Assembly: GCA_035288405.1 (NCBI GenBank)
Contig: DATEAK010000348.1
Span: 1 to 17,787 of the forward strand
Length of the DNA stretch: 17,787 nt
DNA from: JACPSX01 sp035288405 [NCBI: bacterium]
GTDB lineage: Bacteria > JACPSX01
Direction of reading: 5' to 3'
Part shown: positions 7,538-14,990 of the stretch, piece after piece
How the letters are laid out: each line of letters opens with the position of its first letter
Position numbering within the stretch: position 1 is the stretch's first letter
Notes under the pieces: generated by a model
What the model saw: only the letters and a program-made list of their open reading frames with translations
Database searches by the model: none
What the model was told of the DNA's origin: nothing
Program-made: the position numbers and the translations under genes

Positions 7538-7566
7538 GTTCTATAAAGAACGGACAAACTTTGTCC
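7538..7566. promoter_or_regulatory. Two adjacent small inverted repeats between SBP A and the permease
   Basis: GTTCT-ATAA-AGAAC (7538-7551) is followed immediately by GGACAAA-C-TTTGTCC (7552-7566). On the minus-strand transcript these would form consecutive hairpins in the SBP-permease spacer. Such structures often lower permease expression relative to its binding protein by stabilising the upstream mRNA or by partial termination. The stems are short and no T-tract follows, so the role is inferred. Confidence 0.3.
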
Positions 7567-7647
7567 CCCACCAGGTTATAAATCATAAAGAAGAATTTTG
7601 GGAACGGCTGTGCCTGACAGGAGAAGACTTGCTTGCTCTTCGGACCG

Positions 7648-8721
7648 TCAACGCCCTTTCAAGATTCGGCCGATTTCCTGATCCGTCTGGACGCCCTTTT
7701 CCGAAAACATGAAATCCAGCAGGCCCGGCACTTGCTGGATGCTATACGCCTTGAGTCCGAGCCGGCGGTCTTCCTGGTCCAGATCGTGCTCAATGTTGCC
7801 CGGATAATACAGGCTCCCCGAGCCCGCTTCCTCGATCATGTATTTATTCCCATCCGGGCTCGCCAGGAAGACGGCTATGAGCTTTGCAGCGTTCGGATGT
7901 CGGGCCCCTTTCAGAATACAAACGGCATGAACCGTATTCAGAGAAATATCGGGGGAGACCCACTGGGTGGGCACTCCTTTCTTCTTCGCCTCCCAATAAA
8001 AGTTGCTTGACGTCAGAAGAATCGGGTACTCCCCGGCCATATAGCGGGTTAAGCCGCGCGCGTAAATGTCCACCACGGGCTCATTTTTCATAATCTCCCG
8101 CATCGTAGAGAGGTTTTTATCCACACCCAGGATAAAGGAGTAGGACAGGTAAGTGGAGGTATAGGAATACATGGCCATCTTCCCTCGCCACTTGGGATTG
8201 GCCAGATCCTTGAAAGACTTGGGAGCCTCCTGAGGGGGAATCGCGCTGGGATTGTAAACGAGCCCGAAGTGGTTTGTATGCTCGGAGACGGCATTCCCGT
8301 CAAACTGGATCACCTGAGGTGGGGTCCCGGCGGCGAGGAGCGGCTTCCAATCCACCTTCTCTGTGATCCCCGCGGCGACCGCTTTGGCCAGGGTCGCATC
8401 GGCGAAAACGATGAGGTCGTTTGAGGGCGGCGCCCCTGTCTTGACCTCAGTGATCGCCTTGGAAAGACTGACGGGGTAGGAAGCCGACGGGGTATAGTCG
8501 ATTTGCAGATCCACGCCGTACTTTTCCGCTATGCTTCTCCGGAGGCGCTCGATCCCTTTCCCAGCAAGGCTTGGGTGTAGCGTCACCGCCACCTGCCCTT
8601 CCTTTTTTGCTCCTTCGATCACCCGGGACAACGCCGGGGAAACAGCTCCGTATGCTTGGACTCCTCCCCAACACCACGCCAGAAGAATCAGCCCCCACAC
8701 AACGAACACCCTACGCATCAT
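7648..8721 (-). CDS. Extracellular solute-binding protein, iron/polyamine/phosphonate type (SBP A)
   Basis: A 357-aa periplasmic binding protein of the family-1/AfuA-like group. The signal peptide runs from MMRR through a hydrophobic core (VFVVWGLILLAW) to a likely cut near YGA/VS. The mature part shows IEGAKKEGQVAVTLHPSLAG, GLVYNPSAIPPQEAPKSFKDL with ANPKWRGK (the family's Y-N-x-x...P-x-x-x-x-D-L-x-x-P-x-W-x-G-K motif), and KGARHPNAAKLIAVFLASPD. Two overlapping ATGs follow AAGGAGG, at 4 and 7 nt; the first is used here, though the second (8718) may be the real one. It sits upstream of the only permease in the window and is probably its partner. It is a close paralogue of the protein at 14991-16061 (by eye about two thirds identical). 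The tandem tyrosines that bind ferric iron in FbpA are not evident, so iron is not assumed. Confidence 0.9.
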   Translation of the reverse strand: MMRRVFVVWGLILLAWCWGGVQAYGAVSPALSRVIEGAKKEGQVAVTLHPSLAGKGIERLRRSIAEKYGVDLQIDYTPSASYPVSLSKAITEVKTGAPPSNDLIVFADATLAKAVAAGITEKVDWKPLLAAGTPPQVIQFDGNAVSEHTNHFGLVYNPSAIPPQEAPKSFKDLANPKWRGKMAMYSYTSTYLSYSFILGVDKNLSTMREIMKNEPVVDIYARGLTRYMAGEYPILLTSSNFYWEAKKKGVPTQWVSPDISLNTVHAVCILKGARHPNAAKLIAVFLASPDGNKYMIEEAGSGSLYYPGNIEHDLDQEDRRLGLKAYSIQQVPGLLDFMFSEKGVQTDQEIGRILKGR

Positions 8722-8777
8722 GAAACCTCCTTGGTAGATTCTTTTTCAAATCTCGAAGCTCCCGGATCCGGAGCCGG

Positions 8778-9770
8778 TCAAATCTTGGGCAACACTTCCG
8801 CCTCGAGACGGCGGAGTTGGGTTTTAAGATCAAAGGAATGAAAATGAAGGATTACGCTGTTCACTCCCAAATCCTTGATCTCCTGAAGCTGGTCGACCAG
8901 TTCCGCGGGATCTCCGTAAACGCCGTACTCCTTTTTGACCCCGAAAGGCTGGGCCCCTTCGATGGAGCTGAGCTGAAGCTCCCAGAAACGAGCCGCCTCG
9001 GTTTTCGCCGCCTCGATGTCATGGTTGAGGTTCACCTTGAGGCAACAGGATATGTGCATGGGGTCGCTTGCCCTTCCCGCCTCCGCCATACATTCCTTAA
9101 GCCTCTGAACTGCGGCAGGGAACGTTCCAAAGATCATGGAGGCCCCTTCCAAACTCGCAGCCCAACCGTCCGCGAAACGGGCCACCCGCCGCAAGGCGGC
9201 CTCGCCGTTTCCGCCCACCCAAATGGGAGGATGGGGCTTCTGGAAAGGTTTGGGCTCAAAAACGACGTTTTCAAACTTAAAATACTTTCCCCGGAAGCTG
9301 GCCGAAGACTCTGTCCACAACAGCTTGAGGGCTTCCAAGATCTCGTCGGTGCGCCCGCCCCGTTCCTTGCGGGGGATTCCGACATCCACGAACTCCTTGT
9401 GGTAGACGGAAGTTTCTGCCCCGCGCGTTGCCTCCCCTCCACCCAGTCCCACCGCAAAGGTAAATCGACCTTTGGAAAGGTGATCGACAGTGACAATGCG
9501 GCGGGCCAGTTCGATGGGATGTCGCAGCGGGGTGACGAACACGTGAGTCTTCATCCGGATGCGGCTCGTACGCAAGGCCAGGGCCGCCATCAAGGTCAAA
9601 GTGTCAAAGCGTGGAGTCGGCCTCGAAACCCGGTCCGGAAGGGCCAGATATTCCAGTCCGCTCTTGTCAGCCCACTCGGCTGCATCCAGGAGATCCGAGG
9701 GCCGGATTTCCTGGGACTCCCCGCTTCGTAACTCAAAGACGCAAATCCCCACTTCAAGCTTCCGAGCCAT
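8778..9770 (-). CDS. LLM-class flavin-dependent oxidoreductase (second copy, divergent)
   Basis: A 330-aa luciferase-like oxidoreductase, clearly of the same superfamily as the gene at 3919-4962 but only distantly similar. It has ADKSGLEYLALPDRVSRPTP near the start, then TSRIRMKTHVFVTPLRHPIE, IVTVDHLSKGRFTFAVGLGG (the D-H-L-S-x-G-R motif), the LKLLWTESSASFRGKYFKFE block, EPKPFQKPHPPIWVGGNGEA, and a C-terminal GDPAELVDQLQEIKDLGV. No truncation or frameshift. The ATG at 9770 follows AAGGAG with 6 nt spacing; an in-frame GTG five codons upstream overlaps the ribosome site and was not used. SBP A starts 56 bp after its stop, so it is probably in the same transcript; an imported compound could be its substrate, but that is inference from position only. 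Confidence 0.92.
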   Translation of the reverse strand: MARKLEVGICVFELRSGESQEIRPSDLLDAAEWADKSGLEYLALPDRVSRPTPRFDTLTLMAALALRTSRIRMKTHVFVTPLRHPIELARRIVTVDHLSKGRFTFAVGLGGGEATRGAETSVYHKEFVDVGIPRKERGGRTDEILEALKLLWTESSASFRGKYFKFENVVFEPKPFQKPHPPIWVGGNGEAALRRVARFADGWAASLEGASMIFGTFPAAVQRLKECMAEAGRASDPMHISCCLKVNLNHDIEAAKTEAARFWELQLSSIEGAQPFGVKKEYGVYGDPAELVDQLQEIKDLGVNSVILHFHSFDLKTQLRRLEAEVLPKI

Positions 9771-9822
9771 CGATCTCTCCTTCACACGGACTCGTGTAAC
9801 TTCCTTTTGCCTCCGTATATCA

Positions 9823-9929
9823 CCTCTATTCGTCGGGTTGGATCCCCAGCAGCCCCAGCAGTGTCACCAGCATTACAATTACTGAACGTCTCATGTTCCT
9901 TTCCTCTATTCATCGAGTTTGATGCCCAG
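9823..9929. repeat. Imperfect direct repeat of 27 bp, 80 bp apart
   Basis: The units 9823-9849 and 9903-9929 both begin CCTCTATTC and agree at 23 of 27 positions. They are the 3' ends of the scar gene and of the intact SBP gene at 9906-10961. The repeat is evidence of gene duplication followed by deletion rather than a functional element. Confidence 0.7.
9826..9894 (-). pseudogene. 22-codon scar: SBP signal peptide fused to an SBP C-terminus
   Basis: The frame starts with ATG at 9894 after a GAGGAAAGGAAC ribosome site and reads MRRSVIVMLVTLLGLLG then IQPDE and TAG at 9826. The first 17 residues form a typical signal-peptide start, and the last residues, LGIQPDE, mirror the LGIKLDE end of the SBP gene immediately upstream (9906-10961). 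At DNA level its 3' end and that gene's 3' end match at 23 of 27 positions, exactly 80 bp apart. The simplest reading is that a tandem paralogous SBP gene of about 1 kb lost its whole middle in frame. The peptide may still be made, but it cannot bind ligand. Confidence 0.6.
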
Positions 9930-10961
9930 AGTCTTGGCCCACTGCGGCACCAGTTGCGCTGATTTGAGAGCCCACTCCGGAGTCATGGAGGCCAGCTTCT
10001 TTCCCTTGAGCACCTTGGAGAGAGAACTCGTCTCCACAAACGCCGAGCTCAACCCCGATACTTCCTCATACAGCGCGTGCCCCTCAGGTGACATGATATA
10101 CGCCATGAACAGGTAACCCGCATTGGGATGGGCCGAGTTCTTGGGCAACACCAGATAGGTCGCTGAAATGGGAATGGGTTCTATAAGGGCCATCTCAATG
10201 GGCGCCCCTTTGCCCTGAATCCGTTTCATGGTCCCGTAAATTTGCACCGCCGCCATGGGGAACTCTCCCGCCGCCACCCTTTGCAAGACCGCGGTCGCCC
10301 CCCGATCGATCGCCACGTTCTGGGCCTTGAGCTTGCCCAAAAACTCCATCACTTTCTCTACACCCCACGTTTCCGACAGCGCCGTAAACGCGTCGAACCC
10401 CGTGGACATGACCATCTTATCTTTCCAGGCCGGAGAGAGCAGGTCCTCCCATTTCTTGGGAACTTTGTCCTTGGGCATCAGATTCGTGTTGTAGACGGGC
10501 CCGTACACCCCGTGCCAGAAGGTCATCGATTGCTGATTCTTGATCAGCCAGTTCGCTTTGAGGTTCGGGAACATCTTCGGCAGAGCCCCCAGGTCCCGCA
10601 GCAGCCCCTGGCGGGCGAGAAACTCTGTCCCATAAGCACTCGTATTGACCGCGTCGTTGGGCGACGGCAACCCCGCCTTGGCTTCGCTGACCATGGTGGC
10701 TACCTTCGTGTTGAAGTTGCGGGACGGCTCGTGTTCCAAAACAAGATTTGTTCCAAACATCTTATTGAGACCCTGCTCGAGTTTCTTCACATCCTGCGGG
10801 GAAAGGTTCACTCCGTAAAAGTTAGCCTTCCCTTCCTTTTGGGCATCGGCAACGATCTTCATCACCTCAGGAGACCACTTGCCCTGGGCCTGCGCCCAGC
10901 TCATCGTCGAGCTCCACAGAACGACCAGCGCAACGAGCACCATGATCGCCAAATGTTTCAC
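9906..10961 (-). CDS. Extracellular solute-binding protein, iron/polyamine/phosphonate type
   Basis: A 351-aa periplasmic binding protein. The signal peptide starts MKHLAIMVLVALVVLWSSTM and is probably cut after SWA (before QAQGKW). The mature chain has family motifs: IVADAQKEGKANFYGVNLSP, GPVYNTNLMPKDKVPKKWED followed by LLSPAWKDK, and NSAHPNAGYLFMAYIMSPEG near the C-terminal lobe. The GTG at 10961 is chosen because GGGAGGAG lies just upstream of it; an in-frame ATG ten codons further up would place that site inside the gene. It starts 33 bp after the stop of another SBP gene (10995-12095) and is followed by a deletion scar of a third, so this was a tandem SBP cluster. There is no permease or ATPase directly attached. 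Substrate unknown. Confidence 0.88.
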   Translation of the reverse strand: MKHLAIMVLVALVVLWSSTMSWAQAQGKWSPEVMKIVADAQKEGKANFYGVNLSPQDVKKLEQGLNKMFGTNLVLEHEPSRNFNTKVATMVSEAKAGLPSPNDAVNTSAYGTEFLARQGLLRDLGALPKMFPNLKANWLIKNQQSMTFWHGVYGPVYNTNLMPKDKVPKKWEDLLSPAWKDKMVMSTGFDAFTALSETWGVEKVMEFLGKLKAQNVAIDRGATAVLQRVAAGEFPMAAVQIYGTMKRIQGKGAPIEMALIEPIPISATYLVLPKNSAHPNAGYLFMAYIMSPEGHALYEEVSGLSSAFVETSSLSKVLKGKKLASMTPEWALKSAQLVPQWAKTLGIKLDE

Positions 10962-10994
10962 ACTCTCTCCTCCCTTTCCCGACCTATCCATTGA

Positions 10995-12095
10995 TTAAAG
11001 ACCCTTCAGCACCAAGCGATTCCATACTGTATCCGCAGGGCTGCTGCCCGGCTTTGAGGACTCGTAGTCTGTTTCCATAGTCCGCAGGGCCTTCCGTTTT
11101 CCCGCCATGCGCTTCGCCCAATCCTTGAAGTTGGGCGACAGGTCGGCGAGTTTGGGGTGAACCGGAAACGTTCCCGTCTCTGCGGCGTAAACCCGCTGCC
11201 CTTCCTCACTCAGAAGCCAGTTCACATAAATCCGCACGGCATAGGGGTGAGGCGCGTCTTTCATCACCGCCATCGGGGCGGCAGGCGTCACGGGCACCGG
11301 ATCGAGGGCCACCCAATCCGCCGGAGCCCCCTTTTGCTGGTCCTGATAGACCTGGTACTCGCCTGCTGTGATGAGGAGGGAATATTCCCCCGCCTCCAGC
11401 AGCTTTATGGACGCGTCGTGCCCCTCTTTCCTGACTTGAAGACCATTGTCCAAAAGTGCCTGCAGAAACCTTGTGGACTTCTCCCCTCCCCAGGCATACC
11501 ACAGGGGCACGAAGGTAACTAAGCGGCTGATGCTGTTGGCGGCCACCTTCCCCTTCCACTTGGGCTGCAGCAGATCCTCCCAGGAAGTCGGCACTTCATT
11601 CTTGGGAACCAAGTTGGTGTTGTAGGCAAGGCTCCAATACCGAACGAAGGGACCACCAAGATATTTCCCCAGAAGCTTATGCTCCTTGGGATAGGAATTC
11701 CATACCGGCAGATTACTCGTATCCATGAGCACGCCGGCGTCCACAAAGGCTGCCGTCCTCCCCCCGATGGCCGTGACGAGATCCGCGATTGGCTTTCCTT
11801 GCTTGGCCGCGAGCAAGGCCTTCTCATCCCGGACCATAGTCGGTGCTTTGGTATATTCCACCGTGATGAAGGGATACCTCTGATTGAAAGCACGAATCAT
11901 ACCGCTCATTTCTTGAGGGGTTTCCGTGCCGAAAATCACGAGTTTCCCTTCCCGCTTGGCCCCCTCGATCCAAGCCTGGGGGACCTGCAATTCCTTGGGT
12001 ACCTCCGCAGCCCAGGTTGGCGCTTGCGCTCCGAGGAAAGCCCCCAACACCGGCAAAATTGCCAAGATTCGAAACGCCCACCGCAGATGAATCAT
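10995..12095 (-). CDS. Extracellular solute-binding protein, iron/polyamine/phosphonate type
   Basis: A 366-aa binding protein. The signal peptide begins MIHLRWAFRILAILPVLGAF, with a probable cut after TWA (before AEVPKEL). Family motifs include WIEGAKREGKLVIFGTETPQ, WSLAYNTNLVPKNEVPTSWE then DLLQPKWKGK, and DAPHPYAVRIYVNWLLSEEG followed by GQRVYAAETG. Length is normal. The ATG at 12095 follows GGAGGGAG by 5 nt; a longer in-frame start 31 codons upstream would give a Cys/Arg-rich leader ahead of the signal peptide and is rejected. It sits 102 bp downstream of the molybdoenzyme and 33 bp upstream of the next SBP, suggesting one transcript. It is only distantly related to SBP A and B, so it probably binds a different ligand. 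Confidence 0.9.
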   Translation of the reverse strand: MIHLRWAFRILAILPVLGAFLGAQAPTWAAEVPKELQVPQAWIEGAKREGKLVIFGTETPQEMSGMIRAFNQRYPFITVEYTKAPTMVRDEKALLAAKQGKPIADLVTAIGGRTAAFVDAGVLMDTSNLPVWNSYPKEHKLLGKYLGGPFVRYWSLAYNTNLVPKNEVPTSWEDLLQPKWKGKVAANSISRLVTFVPLWYAWGGEKSTRFLQALLDNGLQVRKEGHDASIKLLEAGEYSLLITAGEYQVYQDQQKGAPADWVALDPVPVTPAAPMAVMKDAPHPYAVRIYVNWLLSEEGQRVYAAETGTFPVHPKLADLSPNFKDWAKRMAGKRKALRTMETDYESSKPGSSPADTVWNRLVLKGL

Positions 12096-12197
12096 CTTGT
12101 CTCCCTCCGAAAAATTCTCTTTAGAAAGAGTCCCTCGGAAACCCAGCCTTTCACCTCGGCAGCGCTCACAGGCTGCTTCCCTCCCCACCTTTATCTC

Positions 12198-14777
12198 TTA
12201 CCGGTACACCCTCACCTTCACGCACAGGTCCAGGTTCAAGTTCACGGGGCTGGAATGCTCGAAATCCACTTCTAGAAGCTCGTTGAAGAACACCCCCTTG
12301 CCTTGCGCTACCGGCATTTTAGAGCTCCAGTGCCCTGCACAGGCCCCAAAGCCCAGCCCCTCCGGGTGCATCGCCTCAGTGAGATGCAACCTCCCCTTCA
12401 CCTTGCGCCCCTTCTCCGACTCCACCCACACCATCTCCCCATCCCGCAACCCCTTCTTTAATCCCATGCTCTTGTTCATGGTAATCGTGTAAGAGAAGGG
12501 ATCGATGCGGGCCGCCTCGTCCAGCCATGGGTTCTCCATGGTGAAGCTGTTCGTGTGCAATGTATCCCGGTAGTAAAACCCGTAGAGGTCATACCGGGAA
12601 TCATGGCACTCGTGGGAGAGGCAGGGCTTCCAGGTAGGCAAAGGGTCGTAGTAGGAGTCGTCCCACTCCATCCCGTGGGCCCGGGCAATGGCTCCGGCCT
12701 TCTCTCCCAGGGGTTTCAAGAACTCCCAGTAAATGGGGACGCGTACGGGAACCAGATATCTCCAGTAGACTTCCTCAGGTTTCTTTTCCCACGAGATCAG
12801 CCCTTCCTTCTTGAACCACTCGATCCCCCGCTGTTCTCCGAAGTTGCTCTTGAGTTCCCGGTCGCAGATTTCCTCGTAGGTGTACTTCTTGTTGAACTCC
12901 AAACGGTAAGGCGGTTCGAGTTTCAGGGAGGCGTTGAAGGCCGCGTTGATCCCCTCCCGAATCCCGATACGGTCGGCAAGCTCGATAATCACCTCAGCGG
13001 CGATCCTCCTCTGGCCGCTGCGTGGTACCACGGGCTGCTTGATGGGCCAGCACCACTCCCCCAGACCTCCATGCAGGTTGAAAATAAACGGAGCATTGGG
13101 CCGAGAATCAAGGGACTCCAGATAGGAGGCGTCGGGCAAAATGATGTCGGCAAACTCGGTGAACTCGTTCTGGAGAATGTCAATCGACACGATAAAGGGG
13201 ATTTTGAGCAGTGTCTCGATGACCGTGTCCTTGTTCCCCACGCTCATCACGGAGTTGGCCCCATAGTTGAGCAGCATCTCGGGGCGGTAGGGGAGTTTGA
13301 AGCGCTGCCACATCTCCTCCTGATCCTGGGAAGCCATGAAAGGAGAAGAAAGACAAAGAGGAAAAAGCCCCCTGAGCCCCATGCCTTCCGGAACCGAGGG
13401 TTCAGAAATCGGATAGGGTAGATGAGGAACCAGCCAGGTTCCGGTCACCATGAGTCCATCGGGGCCCGGTTTAGGGACATAGTACGGTTTTCCCGTCTCG
13501 GGGTGCCCGTGGCAGACCGGATTGAATCCCAAGGTTCCCCCCACCACATCCGCCGCCCCCACCAGATGATTGAGCAGCCCGATGGCCAAACAGTTGTACA
13601 CCGAGTTCTTGTGCCCCTGGGAGCCCCGGAAGTAAATCGCCGACACCGGCCGGTAGGGGTACGTCTTTCCTTCGATCACGATCGTGCTGCCCACCCGAGC
13701 TTCCGTGGCAAACTCCTGCGCCATCTCCCGAATCGTCTTCTCGGGCACCGTGGTGATCTCGGAAGCCCAGCGCGGCGTAAACTGCTGCAAGTGCTCTCGC
13801 ACCAGGGCAAAGGCCGGCCGGCAGGGAACCCCACCCGCCTCAAACGTCCCCTCCAGAGCGAAATCCCCAATCCCCGGATCATCGTAGGGAACCGCTTTCC
13901 CACGACCCACGTCCCACACCAGAGGTTTTCCCGTTTCAGCTTCGCGCACATGAGTCTTCTCGGGTCCCACCAGATACGGAGCGTTCGTGCACTGCTTTAG
14001 ATACGGAGCATCGTATACTCCCAGCTCGTTCACAATCACGTTGGCCATGGCTAGAGCCAGCGCCGCGTCCGTCCCCACCCGGATGGGCACCCACTGGGTC
14101 GCCTTGGCCGAGGCAAAGTTGCACATGGGGTCCACCACGACGAGCTTCATCCCCCGGTCCCGGGCGTCGGCCGCCAGCTGGATGTTTGGGCAGGAAGCGT
14201 GGCCCGCCCCGTGCCCTTTGGAAGCTCCGAAGTAAATCGCGTAGTTGCAATACTTGAAGTCGGGCACCAAAGACCAGGAGGCGTGCATGATCCCGCCGAT
14301 CAGATGAGCACCGTTGCCGCAGTGCAATCCTCCCCCGGCCACCCATGTATTCTGGGTGCCAAAGGCCCAACCGAAGACCGACATAAAGGTACGAGAAGTA
14401 TTTGTGGTCGTGGCCTGGAGAAGAAGCTTGCGGGGATCCTCCCGGCGGATCTTGCGCAGGCGCTCGGCAATCTCGCTCAGCGCCTCGTCCCAGGAAATCT
14501 CCTTCCAACCCGGATCAACCCCAAGCCCCTTCTTGGGATTCGTGCGACGCAGTGGAACGTTGACCCGGTTGGGATCATACAGGGTCATGATCCCGCTCAC
14601 GCCCTTGGCACACAATCGTCCCATGCCGTAGGCACTCTTAGGGTTCCCTTCGATCTTGACCAGAGTTCCGTTCACGCGGTGCCCAAGAATGGAACAGGTC
14701 CCGTAACACATACTGCAGGTCGAAGGAATCCAGCGATCCTTGAGCTCGGTCCCGGGTCCGGGGAAAGTCTCAGCCAT
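12198..14777 (-). CDS. Molybdopterin (Mo/W-bisPGD) oxidoreductase, DMSO-reductase superfamily catalytic subunit
   Basis: An 859-aa enzyme. A 4Fe-4S binding site lies near the N-terminus: C21-x2-C24-x3-C28 and C56 (STCSMCYGTCS ... GRLCAKG), followed by the conserved lysine K58. The next domain has GWKEISWDEALSEIAERL. The likely metal ligand is C153 in GGGLHCGNGAHLIGG. A C-terminal molybdopterin dinucleotide-binding domain occupies roughly the last 120 residues (MNKSMGLKKGLRDGEMVWVE ... LGFGACAGHW). No Tat or Sec signal is seen, so it should be cytoplasmic. The subtype is unresolved: thiosulfate/polysulfide reductase-like, phenylacetyl-CoA oxidoreductase-like and transhydroxylase/acetylene hydratase-like enzymes share this layout. 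The ATG at 14777 follows AGGAGGGG by 9 nt; an in-frame TTG nearer the site is less likely. No iron-sulfur or membrane-anchor subunit is adjacent; both neighbours are SBPs. Confidence 0.92.
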   Translation of the reverse strand: MAETFPGPGTELKDRWIPSTCSMCYGTCSILGHRVNGTLVKIEGNPKSAYGMGRLCAKGVSGIMTLYDPNRVNVPLRRTNPKKGLGVDPGWKEISWDEALSEIAERLRKIRREDPRKLLLQATTTNTSRTFMSVFGWAFGTQNTWVAGGGLHCGNGAHLIGGIMHASWSLVPDFKYCNYAIYFGASKGHGAGHASCPNIQLAADARDRGMKLVVVDPMCNFASAKATQWVPIRVGTDAALALAMANVIVNELGVYDAPYLKQCTNAPYLVGPEKTHVREAETGKPLVWDVGRGKAVPYDDPGIGDFALEGTFEAGGVPCRPAFALVREHLQQFTPRWASEITTVPEKTIREMAQEFATEARVGSTIVIEGKTYPYRPVSAIYFRGSQGHKNSVYNCLAIGLLNHLVGAADVVGGTLGFNPVCHGHPETGKPYYVPKPGPDGLMVTGTWLVPHLPYPISEPSVPEGMGLRGLFPLCLSSPFMASQDQEEMWQRFKLPYRPEMLLNYGANSVMSVGNKDTVIETLLKIPFIVSIDILQNEFTEFADIILPDASYLESLDSRPNAPFIFNLHGGLGEWCWPIKQPVVPRSGQRRIAAEVIIELADRIGIREGINAAFNASLKLEPPYRLEFNKKYTYEEICDRELKSNFGEQRGIEWFKKEGLISWEKKPEEVYWRYLVPVRVPIYWEFLKPLGEKAGAIARAHGMEWDDSYYDPLPTWKPCLSHECHDSRYDLYGFYYRDTLHTNSFTMENPWLDEAARIDPFSYTITMNKSMGLKKGLRDGEMVWVESEKGRKVKGRLHLTEAMHPEGLGFGACAGHWSSKMPVAQGKGVFFNELLEVDFEHSSPVNLNLDLCVKVRVYR

Positions 14778-14990
14778 GATGTCCAACCCCTCCTGTCATT
14801 GCGGGCAGCGGAAAGACGGCCACCACCGGTTCGTTGTGCAGGTACCGCCTGGCGGCCCCACATGGCTTGCAGATGGAAATGCCATAATTTGACCCACTCT
14901 AGATCCCGGGTAAGCCCAAGTAAATGGAACGATTATCTCATCTGAGTAGAGAAAACACATTAGCTATAGAGAGCCCCTTGACAATTTGTC

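Noticed and set aside
8817-9731. 304-codon open frame on the plus strand
   Set aside because: Antisense to the LLM gene at 8778-9770; no recognisable product.
12117-12130. CTCTTT-AG-AAAGAG inverted repeat followed on the minus strand by AATTTTT, a possible terminator
   Set aside because: The stem is only 6 bp, AT-rich with a 2-nt loop, and sits just ahead of the next gene's ribosome site; too weak to call.
12096-12188. In-frame 31-codon N-terminal extension of the SBP at 10995
   Set aside because: It would place a Cys/Arg-rich leader before an obvious signal peptide, and the GGAGGGAG site favours the internal ATG at 12095.
12555-14945. Several long plus-strand frames (12555-13421, 13422-14000, 14199-14945)
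   Set aside because: All are antisense to the molybdoenzyme gene, which is continuous with intact cofactor motifs.
14778-14990. Possible promoter for the molybdoenzyme (TTGTCA followed by TAATGT on the minus strand)
   Set aside because: The -35 box is good but the -10 box matches at only 3 of 6 positions; not distinguishable from chance.
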